From: Fontibacillus phaseoli
GTDB lineage: Bacteria > Bacillota > Bacilli > Paenibacillales > Paenibacillaceae
Assembly (NCBI RefSeq): GCF_003337355.1
Contig: NZ_QPJW01000003.1
Coordinates: forward strand, 287,531 to 351,530
Length of the DNA stretch: 64,000 nt
Direction: 5' to 3'
Shown one piece after another: positions 7,450 through 13,800 of the stretch. Each line of letters opens with the position of its first letter. The stretch's first letter is position 1. Position numbers and translations under genes: made by a program. Under the pieces are notes generated by a model. That model was given only the letters and a program-made list of their open reading frames with translations, had not been told where the DNA came from and ran no database searches.

Positions 7450-8094
7450 ATGAAGCTAGTGCTAGACAATCTTGAATATTTGCTGACCGGCGCCTACTAT
7501 ACGCTGCAGATTACCCTGGTGTCCATGTTCTTCGGCCTGATCATCGGGCTGGTGGTAGCCATCGCCCGGCTGAAGGGAAATGTCCTCTTTCGGAATATCG
7601 CCCGGGTTTACGTCTCGATTATCCGGGGTACGCCGCTGATGGTGCAAATTTTCATCGTGTATTACGGACTACCGGACTGGGGCATCAAGCTAAGTCCCAT
7701 GATGTCGGCCTACATCTCGATGAGCCTAAATATCGGGGCCTATCTGTCGGAGACGTTCCGGGCCACGATTCTGTCCGTCGATCATGGACAAACCGAAGCT
7801 GCCCAATCGCTAGGGATGACACCTTGGCAGAGTATGCGTTTCGTTGTATTGCCGCAGGCGGCCCGGATTGCGATTCCGCCCCTCGGTAACTCTTTTATCG
7901 GGATGCTGAAGGAAACGTCCCTCGTATCCGTAGTTACCGTCGTGGAACTGTTCCGCGCGGCTCAATTGCTGGTATCGCGTTATTATGTGGCAATGCCATT
8001 CTTTCTGGCGATCGGCCTGATGTACTGGATCATGAGTACGGGACTGTCCTTCATCCTGAACCGGATCGAAAAACGCTTGTCCAAAGCGTATTAA
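7450..8094 (+). CDS. Amino-acid ABC transporter permease (HisMQ type)
   Basis: A permease of 214 residues with about five helices. The ATPase-docking EAA loop is clear (GQTEAAQSLGMTPWQSMRFVVLPQA, about residues 117-140), as is the early motif IRGTPLMVQIFIVYYGLP. It partners with the binding protein just upstream. The next gene is a peptidase: no ATPase gene is present, so the nucleotide-binding subunit must come from elsewhere, for example a shared ATPase. GGGGGAGAG lies upstream of the ATG at 7450. Confidence 0.92.
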   Translation: MKLVLDNLEYLLTGAYYTLQITLVSMFFGLIIGLVVAIARLKGNVLFRNIARVYVSIIRGTPLMVQIFIVYYGLPDWGIKLSPMMSAYISMSLNIGAYLSETFRATILSVDHGQTEAAQSLGMTPWQSMRFVVLPQAARIAIPPLGNSFIGMLKETSLVSVVTVVELFRAAQLLVSRYYVAMPFFLAIGLMYWIMSTGLSFILNRIEKRLSKAY

Positions 8095-8130
8095 GATTTC
8101 ATTGGCGACCCTGCCAAGGAGCTGAGTAAA

Positions 8131-9345
8131 TTGAACCTCAAAGACAATCATTTACTGAACGTGGCTGACCGGGCCAAAGATCTGTTGGAACGCGAAGGGC
8201 TGGACGCTTTGATTGCCTCCAGCGCCGAAAATGTCTATTACCTGTCCGGACAGCCCAGCGTGTTTATGTATACTTTTCGGATGAGCGAAGCGGCGTTCGC
8301 CGTCGTCTTCCGGGACCCGGGAAGAAACTCCATACTGATCATGAGCGAATTCGAAGCCTCGGGACTGCCGGAAGTCATCCCGGGCTTTGACATTGTCACG
8401 TATCCGCAATGGATTGATCTGGATGATCCTTTCGGCATGAGAAAGGATCTGTTCACAGGCGAGCGTCCGGATGCGCCCCGCCCGGACGCCGCGTTGGCGG
8501 CGCTGGCCGAGACGCTTCCGGCCAGCGGCCTGACGGCCGGCGCGGTCGTCGCCGCCGAGTTGGGCGGCATGCGCGGCGGTACGCGGGCGCTGCTGGCGGA
8601 GCGGCTGCCGCTGCTGCGCTGGGCGGAGGCCGCCCCGCTGTTTACGGCCCTGCGGGCACGTAAAACCGGCTTCGAAATCGCGCAGCTGCGTGAGAGCTGC
8701 GCGATTTCGGAAGAGGCCCTCAGCGCGGCGGTGCAGGACATCGCCGCCGGCGTCACCGCGGCCGAGCTCGCGGCCGCGTTCCGGATCGCGGCGACGCGCC
8801 GCTGCTTCGGCTTCAGCGAGCGCTTCGCCACGATCTCCGTCGGCCCGCAATTCGCGCCGGCGTCGGTCTACTCGCCGCACCGTGCGGCTCCCGGCGACAT
8901 CATCAAATTTGATGTCGGCGCCGACGTGCAGGGCTATGGCGCGGACATCGCCCGCACGTTTGCGCTCGGCGAGCCGGGCGATGCCGCAAAGCGCGCCTAT
9001 GCGGCGCTGCGGCCCGGCCACGACCGCATGCTCGAACTGGTCGGCCCCGGCGTGCCGATGGCCGCGGTGTTTGCCGAGGGCATGCAGGTCATCCGGCGCT
9101 CCGGGCTGCCGGACTACAACCGCGGCCACCTCGGCCACAGCATCGGCCTGGCTCTCGCCACGGAAGAGGCGCCGTTCTTCAGCGCCGCCGACACTACCGT
9201 ACTCGAGCCGAACATGGTCGTCTGCATCGAAACGCCTTACTACGGCTACGGCGTCGGTTCGGTCATGATTGAAGACATGCTGCTCATTACCGAAAACGGC
9301 AATGAGCGTCTGAACAAACTGACCCGGGATCTCGTCGTCTTGTAA
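8131..9345 (+). CDS. M24-family metallopeptidase (Xaa-Pro aminopeptidase/dipeptidase type)
   Basis: A protein of 404 residues with an N-terminal creatinase-like domain and a C-terminal pita-bread fold. The five metal ligands are visible: Asp261 and Asp272 (IIKFDVGADVQGYGADIA), His336 (GHLGHSIGL), Glu367 (CIETPYYG) and Glu381 (MIEDMLLI). Such enzymes cleave peptides ending in proline or Xaa-Pro bonds. The start is TTG at 8131 with AAGGAG 10 bases upstream. It follows the permease by 36 bases, so import and hydrolysis may be linked. The middle (about 8460-9180) is far more GC-rich than either end. An insertion sequence sits 49 bases past its stop. Confidence 0.9.
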   Translation: MNLKDNHLLNVADRAKDLLEREGLDALIASSAENVYYLSGQPSVFMYTFRMSEAAFAVVFRDPGRNSILIMSEFEASGLPEVIPGFDIVTYPQWIDLDDPFGMRKDLFTGERPDAPRPDAALAALAETLPASGLTAGAVVAAELGGMRGGTRALLAERLPLLRWAEAAPLFTALRARKTGFEIAQLRESCAISEEALSAAVQDIAAGVTAAELAAAFRIAATRRCFGFSERFATISVGPQFAPASVYSPHRAAPGDIIKFDVGADVQGYGADIARTFALGEPGDAAKRAYAALRPGHDRMLELVGPGVPMAAVFAEGMQVIRRSGLPDYNRGHLGHSIGLALATEEAPFFSAADTTVLEPNMVVCIETPYYGYGVGSVMIEDMLLITENGNERLNKLTRDLVVL

Positions 9346-9386
9346 CTTGGAAGCTACGAGCAGTAACCTTCTATAATAAATCGTTT

Positions 9387-9394
9387 AAATAATA
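9387..9394. repeat. Target site duplication, left copy
   Basis: AAATAATA directly abuts the left inverted repeat and is repeated exactly at 11254-11261 after the right inverted repeat. Eight bases is the usual duplication length of the IS1595 family. Confidence 0.92.
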
Positions 9395-9423
9395 GGCTAT
9401 GTTAAATTCTAATGTTGATATTT
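9395..9423. repeat. Left terminal inverted repeat of the IS element
   Basis: It starts GGCTATGTTAAA and ends TGTTGATATTT. Compared with the right end, only four internal positions differ (13, 15, 17 and 18). Confidence 0.92.
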
Positions 9424-9426
9424 AAC

Positions 9427-9459
9427 CAAAAGAAAACCGCCTTGCTTGAAAGGCGGTTT
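9427..9459 (-). terminator. Terminator inside the IS element, after the GNAT gene
   Basis: AAACCGCCTT (9434-9443) pairs with AAGGCGGTTT (9450-9459) as a 10-bp stem, followed on the minus strand by TCTTTTGG. It ends the passenger transcript, and the stem may also stop plus-strand reading from the peptidase. Confidence 0.8.
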
Positions 9460-9538
9460 ATTAAGCTATCGTCTCCCGTTAGCTCAATTTCAAACAGTAT
9501 ATGGGTTCATCATGGAAACCTTTTTCAATTTCACCTGC

Positions 9539-10054
9539 TCATTTTGTTCGCTCTACAGAATACAGAAAAAATTCCATATCTATATTCCTAAAATTCTTAG
9601 TATCTTTATCAATAATATTCATACCGTTTCGAACAGCAACTTTTTGAGCGGCTATATTTGTGTCCCTAATAATAGAATAAACCCTATTTGCATTAAGAAC
9701 TGAAAAAGCGTATTCCTTGCAAGCAATTGCCGCTTCTGTTGCGTAACCTTTGTGCCAATACGCTTTTTGAAACAAAAATCCTATTTCCAAAATTTCTTTT
9801 TCTCTCCAGCCTTGCATTGTCAAGCCACATTGACCAATCATTTCGTTTGTTTCTTTTAATACAACAGCCCAAAGTCCAAAACCATATTCTTCATATCTTT
9901 TAAGATGTCTGTTAAGCCAATTTTGTGCTTCTTCTAAGTTGAATGCACTTTCATAAGCAGCACGCATTACTTCCTCATCACACAATATTCCGCACAATGC
10001 ATCATAATCGGACTGCACCATTTCTCTAATTATAAGACGTTTTGTTTCTATCAA
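9539..10054 (-). CDS. GNAT-family N-acetyltransferase (RimJ/RimL type), IS passenger
   Basis: A protein of 171 residues beginning IETKRLIIREMVQSDYDAL, the typical opening of the RimJ/RimL branch of GNAT acetyltransferases. The acetyl-CoA region reads EIGFLFQKAYWHKGYATEAAIA. The start is TTG at 10054 with AGGTGGGAG upstream. It is low in GC, lies inside the insertion sequence, and is intact although the transposase is not. The substrate is unknown; small-molecule, ribosomal-protein or antibiotic acetylation are all possible. Confidence 0.88.
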   Translation of the reverse strand: MIETKRLIIREMVQSDYDALCGILCDEEVMRAAYESAFNLEEAQNWLNRHLKRYEEYGFGLWAVVLKETNEMIGQCGLTMQGWREKEILEIGFLFQKAYWHKGYATEAAIACKEYAFSVLNANRVYSIIRDTNIAAQKVAVRNGMNIIDKDTKNFRNIDMEFFLYSVERTK

Positions 10055-10117
10055 AAATCTCCCACCTTTCTATTGTATCAATAACCTTTCAAAAACTCCT
10101 TATCCTGCCCCGTTAGC

Positions 10118-11163
10118 TTAGCAAGAATAAGCAGAAAGCCGAAGTTTGGTATTCGTTTCGGCTACAGTAAACAGGCACGATTTCACCAACATATTCTTCT
10201 TATTCGATGAGGTATTCTCATATTCCTTGCTATCTTTAAAAAGAAACCATGCCAAATAATGTTGCAAATATTTGGTGGCAACACCATTAAAGCGGTCCAT
10301 CCATTTCTTCAAGCGACTGTGGTAACTGTTTACGTTCTGGATATGGTACACGCCTTTTACCCGTTGTTTTCCATCGGATTTGAATCTGTAATGAGCCAAG
10401 CCCTTTGAGTTCGCATAGGAACTAAATGCTCTCCACGAATCAGTGCATAGCACGTTCGACTCAGATATATGAATGCCAATCGCTTCATCCAATTTTGTAG
10501 TCCGAATACGTCCACGCCCAAGTACGCCAGAGTAGGTCATTTTCTGGCGGTCACGGGCAACGAGTACACATACTTGGTCATTACTAATACCACGATATTT
10601 GGCTTTTCCGCCACGTTTACGTGGCTTACGTTCGACAATATTCCGTTTGCCCTTTTCGGAGTATAAAAAATACGTTTCGTCCATTTCAACGATTCCCTGG
10701 AACGCTTCCGTTGGAATCTGCTTCAGAGCGGCAAGAATCTTATGTCGCCAGTAAAACAAGGTGACGTGCGTGACTTCACCGTTTAACTGCTCTGCACATT
10801 TTCTCAGAGAATAGCCCTCAATATACATTCAATGAAACGAACCCAAATATGAGGTCTCCTCGTTCGTTGCAGAGGGGTATTTGTAAGGTCATTGAACGTT
10901 TGGCGACAGGACTTACAACGGTAACGTTGACGTTTAACCTCTCCAGTGCGGGTTTTTACAGGGTACTTCCCAAATCGCACAACAGAATGGTTTTTGCAAT
11001 GTGGGCAAACAAATCCATCTTTATGCTTCTACTCTTGAATTTCATCAATTGCTCGAACTGGAACCGCCACACCTTTGGTTCGGGATTGCAAAAAGTAAAT
11101 AAGCTCTCGCTTACCGTTATCGTCCAATGTATCAGCAAGCCTCTTTAGTTCCTTCAAATCCAT
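10118..11163 (-). pseudogene. IS1595-family transposase, inactivated twice
   Basis: Reading from ATG 11163, MDLKELKRLADTLDD runs to an in-frame TAG just after VRAIDEIQE. The same frame then continues through a zinc ribbon (CPHCKN, then CKSCRQTF) and FIEC. There it needs a 4-base insertion near 10829 to join the ISXO2-like catalytic part, which has GIVEMDETY (first Asp), LCTDSWRAF (second Asp) and NSYHSRLKKW. So there is one nonsense change and one 4-base deletion. The 236-codon 3' piece (10118-10828) could still be read from its own ATG but lacks the DNA-binding part. Confidence 0.88.
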
Positions 11164-11224
11164 GGGTAAATCATCTCCGAATAGTGATATTACCCTTATT
11201 TTAGAACATTGGTTCGTATACATC

Positions 11225-11253
11225 AAATATCAACAACAAAGTTTAACATAGCC
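11225..11253. repeat. Right terminal inverted repeat of the IS element
   Basis: Reverse complement of the left end at 25 of 29 positions. It ends ACATAGCC at 11253, directly before the duplicated AAATAATA. Confidence 0.92.
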
Positions 11254-11261
11254 AAATAATA
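11254..11261. repeat. Target site duplication, right copy
   Basis: AAATAATA, identical to 9387-9394. Confidence 0.92.
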
Positions 11262-11296
11262 AAGAAGCCCGTCTCTTAAAGACAGGGCTTCTTTTG
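11262..11296 (+). terminator. Original terminator of the M24 peptidase gene, displaced by the IS
   Basis: AAGAAGCCCGTC and GACAGGGCTTCTT (about 11262-11293) pair with one bulged A, followed by TTTTG. If the IS is removed, this hairpin lies about 50 bases after the peptidase stop, where its terminator would be expected. The minus-strand side is also T-rich, so it may serve the SDR gene at 11455 too. Confidence 0.8.
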
Positions 11297-11320
11297 CACG
11301 GCATTCTACTACTCTACTAT

Positions 11321-11350
11321 AGGAGGACAATCGAGAGGAGGACAATCGAG
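11321..11350. repeat. Two tandem copies of a 15-mer
   Basis: AGGAGGACAATCGAG at 11321-11335 is repeated exactly at 11336-11350, in the 158 bases between the displaced terminator and the SDR gene. It probably arose by slippage. No gene is seen here. Confidence 0.8.
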
Positions 11351-11454
11351 TTTAACGACGGTACCGTCTACAGAGTTCGGTCGACTCATTTCCCTAAAGA
11401 CGCTGCAACACCGTAACTTGCGATAGGTTAAAAAACTTGCATACTTGTCTCCAA

Positions 11455-12300
11455 TCAGTCGCTTAAGCCTACCTGCCGCTCGCTCCATTCCCAAAGCCTG
11501 CGGGCCGCTTCCGGGTCCTCCGCCTTCGCGACAACCGGCTGGGCCTTTTTCTTATAAAAATATTGTCCGGTAATCCCCTTTACTTCCGGCGATGAGGCCA
11601 GGTAGACCGCGGTTTCCGCCCCTTCCTCCGCCGTCAGGAAAAACGGGCGCAGCAGCCCTACCAGAGATTTGCCGAACCCGGTATTCCGGTCGACCCCGAT
11701 ATTCGTAGCTACGGCTCCGGGATGCAGGCAGTTGGCGGTAACCCGGGTCCCCTCCAACCTGCGGGCCAACTGCTTCGTAAATAGAACATTCGCCAGCTTC
11801 GATTGCGCGTACCCTTTGGCGACGTTGTACCCCCGTGTCAGCGTTGGATCTTCCCAATGGATTTTGCCTATTTTGTAGATGCCTGAAGATACGTTGACGA
11901 TCCGCCCTTCCTCAGCGCGTGTCAGTGACTCAAGCAGCAAATTGGTGAGCAAAAAATGCCCCAGATGATTAATCCCGAGATGGGACTCGAAACCATGCGC
12001 CGTCAGCTCCCGCTTCAACGATACGACACCCGCATTATTCACGAGGACATCGATAACGCTATGCCGGTCTTTCACTTGGGCGGCCAATCGCCGGATGCTC
12101 TCCTGGGAGCCTAAATCGCACAGCATCATTTCCAATCGATCCGACCCGCTTTGCTGAACGGCCTTTTCCCATGCCGTCCTTCCCCGTTCCTCATTTCGGC
12201 ATAACATCACGACGTGCGCTCCCCGCCGGGCCAACTCCACTGTGGTGGCGAGCCCCATCCCCGAATTGGCACCCGTAACGATTACCGTTTTTCCTCGCAT
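11455..12300 (-). CDS. Short-chain dehydrogenase/reductase, retinol-dehydrogenase-like
   Basis: A protein of 281 residues with an NAD(P)-binding Rossmann fold. TGANSGMG near the N-terminus binds the cofactor, NNAGV follows near residue 88, and the active site is Ser in NVSSG plus YAQSK (Tyr-x-x-x-Lys). HPGAVATNIG and the 280-residue length resemble the retinol dehydrogenase/WW-domain oxidoreductase branch. I chose the ATG at 12300, with GGAGGG about 7 bases upstream, rather than the TTG at 12315. The substrate is unknown. It is divergent from the isoprenoid enzyme gene. Confidence 0.88.
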   Translation of the reverse strand: MRGKTVIVTGANSGMGLATTVELARRGAHVVMLCRNEERGRTAWEKAVQQSGSDRLEMMLCDLGSQESIRRLAAQVKDRHSVIDVLVNNAGVVSLKRELTAHGFESHLGINHLGHFLLTNLLLESLTRAEEGRIVNVSSGIYKIGKIHWEDPTLTRGYNVAKGYAQSKLANVLFTKQLARRLEGTRVTANCLHPGAVATNIGVDRNTGFGKSLVGLLRPFFLTAEEGAETAVYLASSPEVKGITGQYFYKKKAQPVVAKAEDPEAARRLWEWSERQVGLSD

Positions 12301-12431
12301 ACTCGGTCCCTCCAATACTATCGTTATTTTGCTTTTGAAATTTCATAAGTTCCTTACTATACATTTCTATATACCATATTCAATCCCTCTGTAGACCCGT
12401 CTTTCGGGTTTCTTCTTATCCAAACTTATCC

Positions 12432-12437
12432 TATAAT
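12432..12437 (+). promoter_or_regulatory. -10 element before the isoprenoid enzyme gene
   Basis: TATAAT, about 55 bases before the TTG start at 12492. The -35 region (TTTCTT) is weak, so an activator may be involved. Confidence 0.45.
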
Positions 12438-12491
12438 GAGATTCATAGATTCAATATATAGTCATAAAGCAGTATGAAAGGAGACATACCT

Positions 12492-13424
12492 TTGAAGTGG
12501 CTGTCCCCCTACGAACATGAACTTCACCTTGCTTTTACGGAAGCGGAGGCAATCCTGGCAACTTTTCCGGAATCGTTCCGAAAGCCGGCACTGGATTATC
12601 TCGACAAGTTTCATGTGCTGAAAGAGAACCGATCCAAAAATTACATATGTTATCTTTTGCCGTTCTGGTTGCAGGAACATGCCGGCCTTGCTTCCGGCGA
12701 CGTCCGCCGCTTTGCGGTCGCCAACATCTTCGGGATGATGTACTATCACCTGATTGATGCTTGCATGGACGAACCGGAAGCGGTGATGGCTCAGCAGCTC
12801 CCGCTCGCTGAATTCATCCATCTGGAATTCGTTCAGATATACAGCGGTTATTTTCCGGGCGGGTCACCTTTTTGGACCTATTTTAAAAAATACGTTTCAC
12901 AGTGGGCCGAAGCTGTATCCGGTGAGAAGACTTCGGACTTTTATCACGACGATCCCGTAAGAATGGGCCATAAAGCGGCCCCGGTAAAACTGACCGTTGC
13001 CGGTTCTATGCTTCTTGTAAACAGAGAGGCGGACATCCCTCGTCTGGAAGAGGCAGTGGATAACGTTCTGGTTACCCTGCAATTGCTGGATGACTGGCAG
13101 GATTGGGAGAAGGATCTCAACGAGGGGAGCTACAATGCGCTGGTATCGATCGTGCAGTCCGAATTGAAAATTCCGCGTGAACGCCGGCCTGCACCGGAAG
13201 AAATCAGACAGGCGATTACCGTTCAAAGCGTTCTCGCCAACCTGGCGGAACATGCGGAACGCAACCACGAATCTCTCGTGAAATATAGAACCTTGGTACC
13301 CGGCTTATATCAATTTCATGAAAGTTTGCGGGACAATTTAAAAGAAGGCGCCATTGAAATCGAAAATGAACGGAATTTGTTGCAAAGAGGCGGTTTGGGG
13401 TATTGGCTCTCCAAGAATATGTAA
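12492..13424 (+). CDS. Class I isoprenoid-synthase-fold enzyme next to a prenylatable peptide (ComQ-like role proposed)
   Basis: An all-helical protein of 310 residues with no signal peptide or membrane segment. It has the two acidic motifs of class I prenyl and terpene synthases: a relaxed first motif, Asp89-xxx-Asp93-Glu94 (LIDACMDE), and a strong second one, DDWQDWEKD (200-208), plus GHKAAPVKLTVAG (159-171) in the place of the substrate-binding helix. The fold would bind Mg2+ and an isoprenyl diphosphate. I chose the TTG at 12492, since AAGGAG lies about 9 bases before it and the ATG at 12474 has no ribosome site. It is followed after 77 bases by a small peptide gene ending W-G-D, which suggests it prenylates the peptide as ComQ does ComX. 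The DDxxD pattern differs from ComQ, so a terpene synthase acting on a free diphosphate remains possible. Confidence 0.75.
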   Translation: MKWLSPYEHELHLAFTEAEAILATFPESFRKPALDYLDKFHVLKENRSKNYICYLLPFWLQEHAGLASGDVRRFAVANIFGMMYYHLIDACMDEPEAVMAQQLPLAEFIHLEFVQIYSGYFPGGSPFWTYFKKYVSQWAEAVSGEKTSDFYHDDPVRMGHKAAPVKLTVAGSMLLVNREADIPRLEEAVDNVLVTLQLLDDWQDWEKDLNEGSYNALVSIVQSELKIPRERRPAPEEIRQAITVQSVLANLAEHAERNHESLVKYRTLVPGLYQFHESLRDNLKEGAIEIENERNLLQRGGLGYWLSKNM

Positions 13425-13453
13425 CTTTCCTGGATTTTCAACAAGATTCATGG

Positions 13454-13459
13454 TATACT
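13454..13459 (+). promoter_or_regulatory. Extended -10 promoter element of the peptide gene
   Basis: TGGTATACT fits TGnTATAAT with one change and lies between the enzyme stop and the peptide start. The upstream TGGATT is a weak -35 at 17 bases. The peptide may therefore be transcribed separately from the enzyme. Confidence 0.5.
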
Positions 13460-13501
13460 CGAAAGGAAAATATAACCATTTTATTCAGAAAGGGTGATTC
13501 T

Positions 13502-13747
13502 ATGACATCAGGAGCTCTCCTTCAAACACGCGTGATTGAGAAAGCATGGCAAGATCCAAGTTTCAAGGCTAAATTACTCGCTGATCCAAAAGCAGCAATC
13601 CAGGAGGCACTCGGTGTAATTCTCCCGGATCACATTAAAGTGAAGACAGTAGAAGAGAATTCCGATGAATTCTACCTCGTACTGCCTCCTAGTCCAGCCA
13701 ATGTAATTAAGTCCGAAGTTAAACCAAACGCGGTTTGGGGAGATTAA
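13502..13747 (+). CDS. NHLP-leader peptide with ComX-like Trp-Gly-Asp C-terminus
   Basis: A peptide of 81 residues. Residues 1-64 resemble nitrile-hydratase-like leader peptides of RiPP precursors: EKAWQDPSFKAKLLADPKAA, LGVILPDHIKVK, then EFYLVLPPSP. The C-terminal tail, about residues 65-81, has no Cys and just one Ser, so azoline or lanthionine formation looks unlikely. It ends N-A-V-W-G-D. The ComX pheromone of B. subtilis 168 ends Q-W-G-D with an isoprenyl group on that Trp. Here the equivalent Trp79 lies in the same place, and the gene follows an isoprenoid-synthase-like gene. GAAAGGGTG precedes the ATG at 13502. A pheromone role is inference. Confidence 0.82.
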   Translation: MTSGALLQTRVIEKAWQDPSFKAKLLADPKAAIQEALGVILPDHIKVKTVEENSDEFYLVLPPSPANVIKSEVKPNAVWGD

Positions 13748-13800
13748 ACTTCTAGTTATTTATAATTAGGGGTAGCGACGAGGGCTAAAGCTCCGGTTTC

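Larger units (their letters stand above)
9395..11253 (-). mobile_element. IS1595-family insertion sequence with GNAT passenger gene
   Basis: The element is 1859 bp. Its 29-bp terminal inverted repeats (9395-9423 and 11225-11253) agree at 25 of 29 positions and begin GGCTATGTTAAA. It is flanked by a perfect 8-bp duplication. On the minus strand it carries a broken IS1595/ISXO2-type transposase and, past its 3' end, an intact acetyltransferase gene with its own terminator. It is clearly more AT-rich than its surroundings. Passenger genes are known in this family. It inserted between the M24 peptidase gene and that gene's terminator. Confidence 0.92.

Noticed and set aside
8152..9138. A 328-codon minus-strand frame
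   Set aside because: It is antisense to the GC-rich M24 peptidase; high GC removes stop codons. The Arg/Gly-rich product has no recognisable domain.
12395..12409. Small hairpin ACCCG/CGGGT followed by TTTCTTCTT
   Set aside because: Only a 5-bp stem between two divergent promoters, with no gene ending before it. Too weak to call a terminator.
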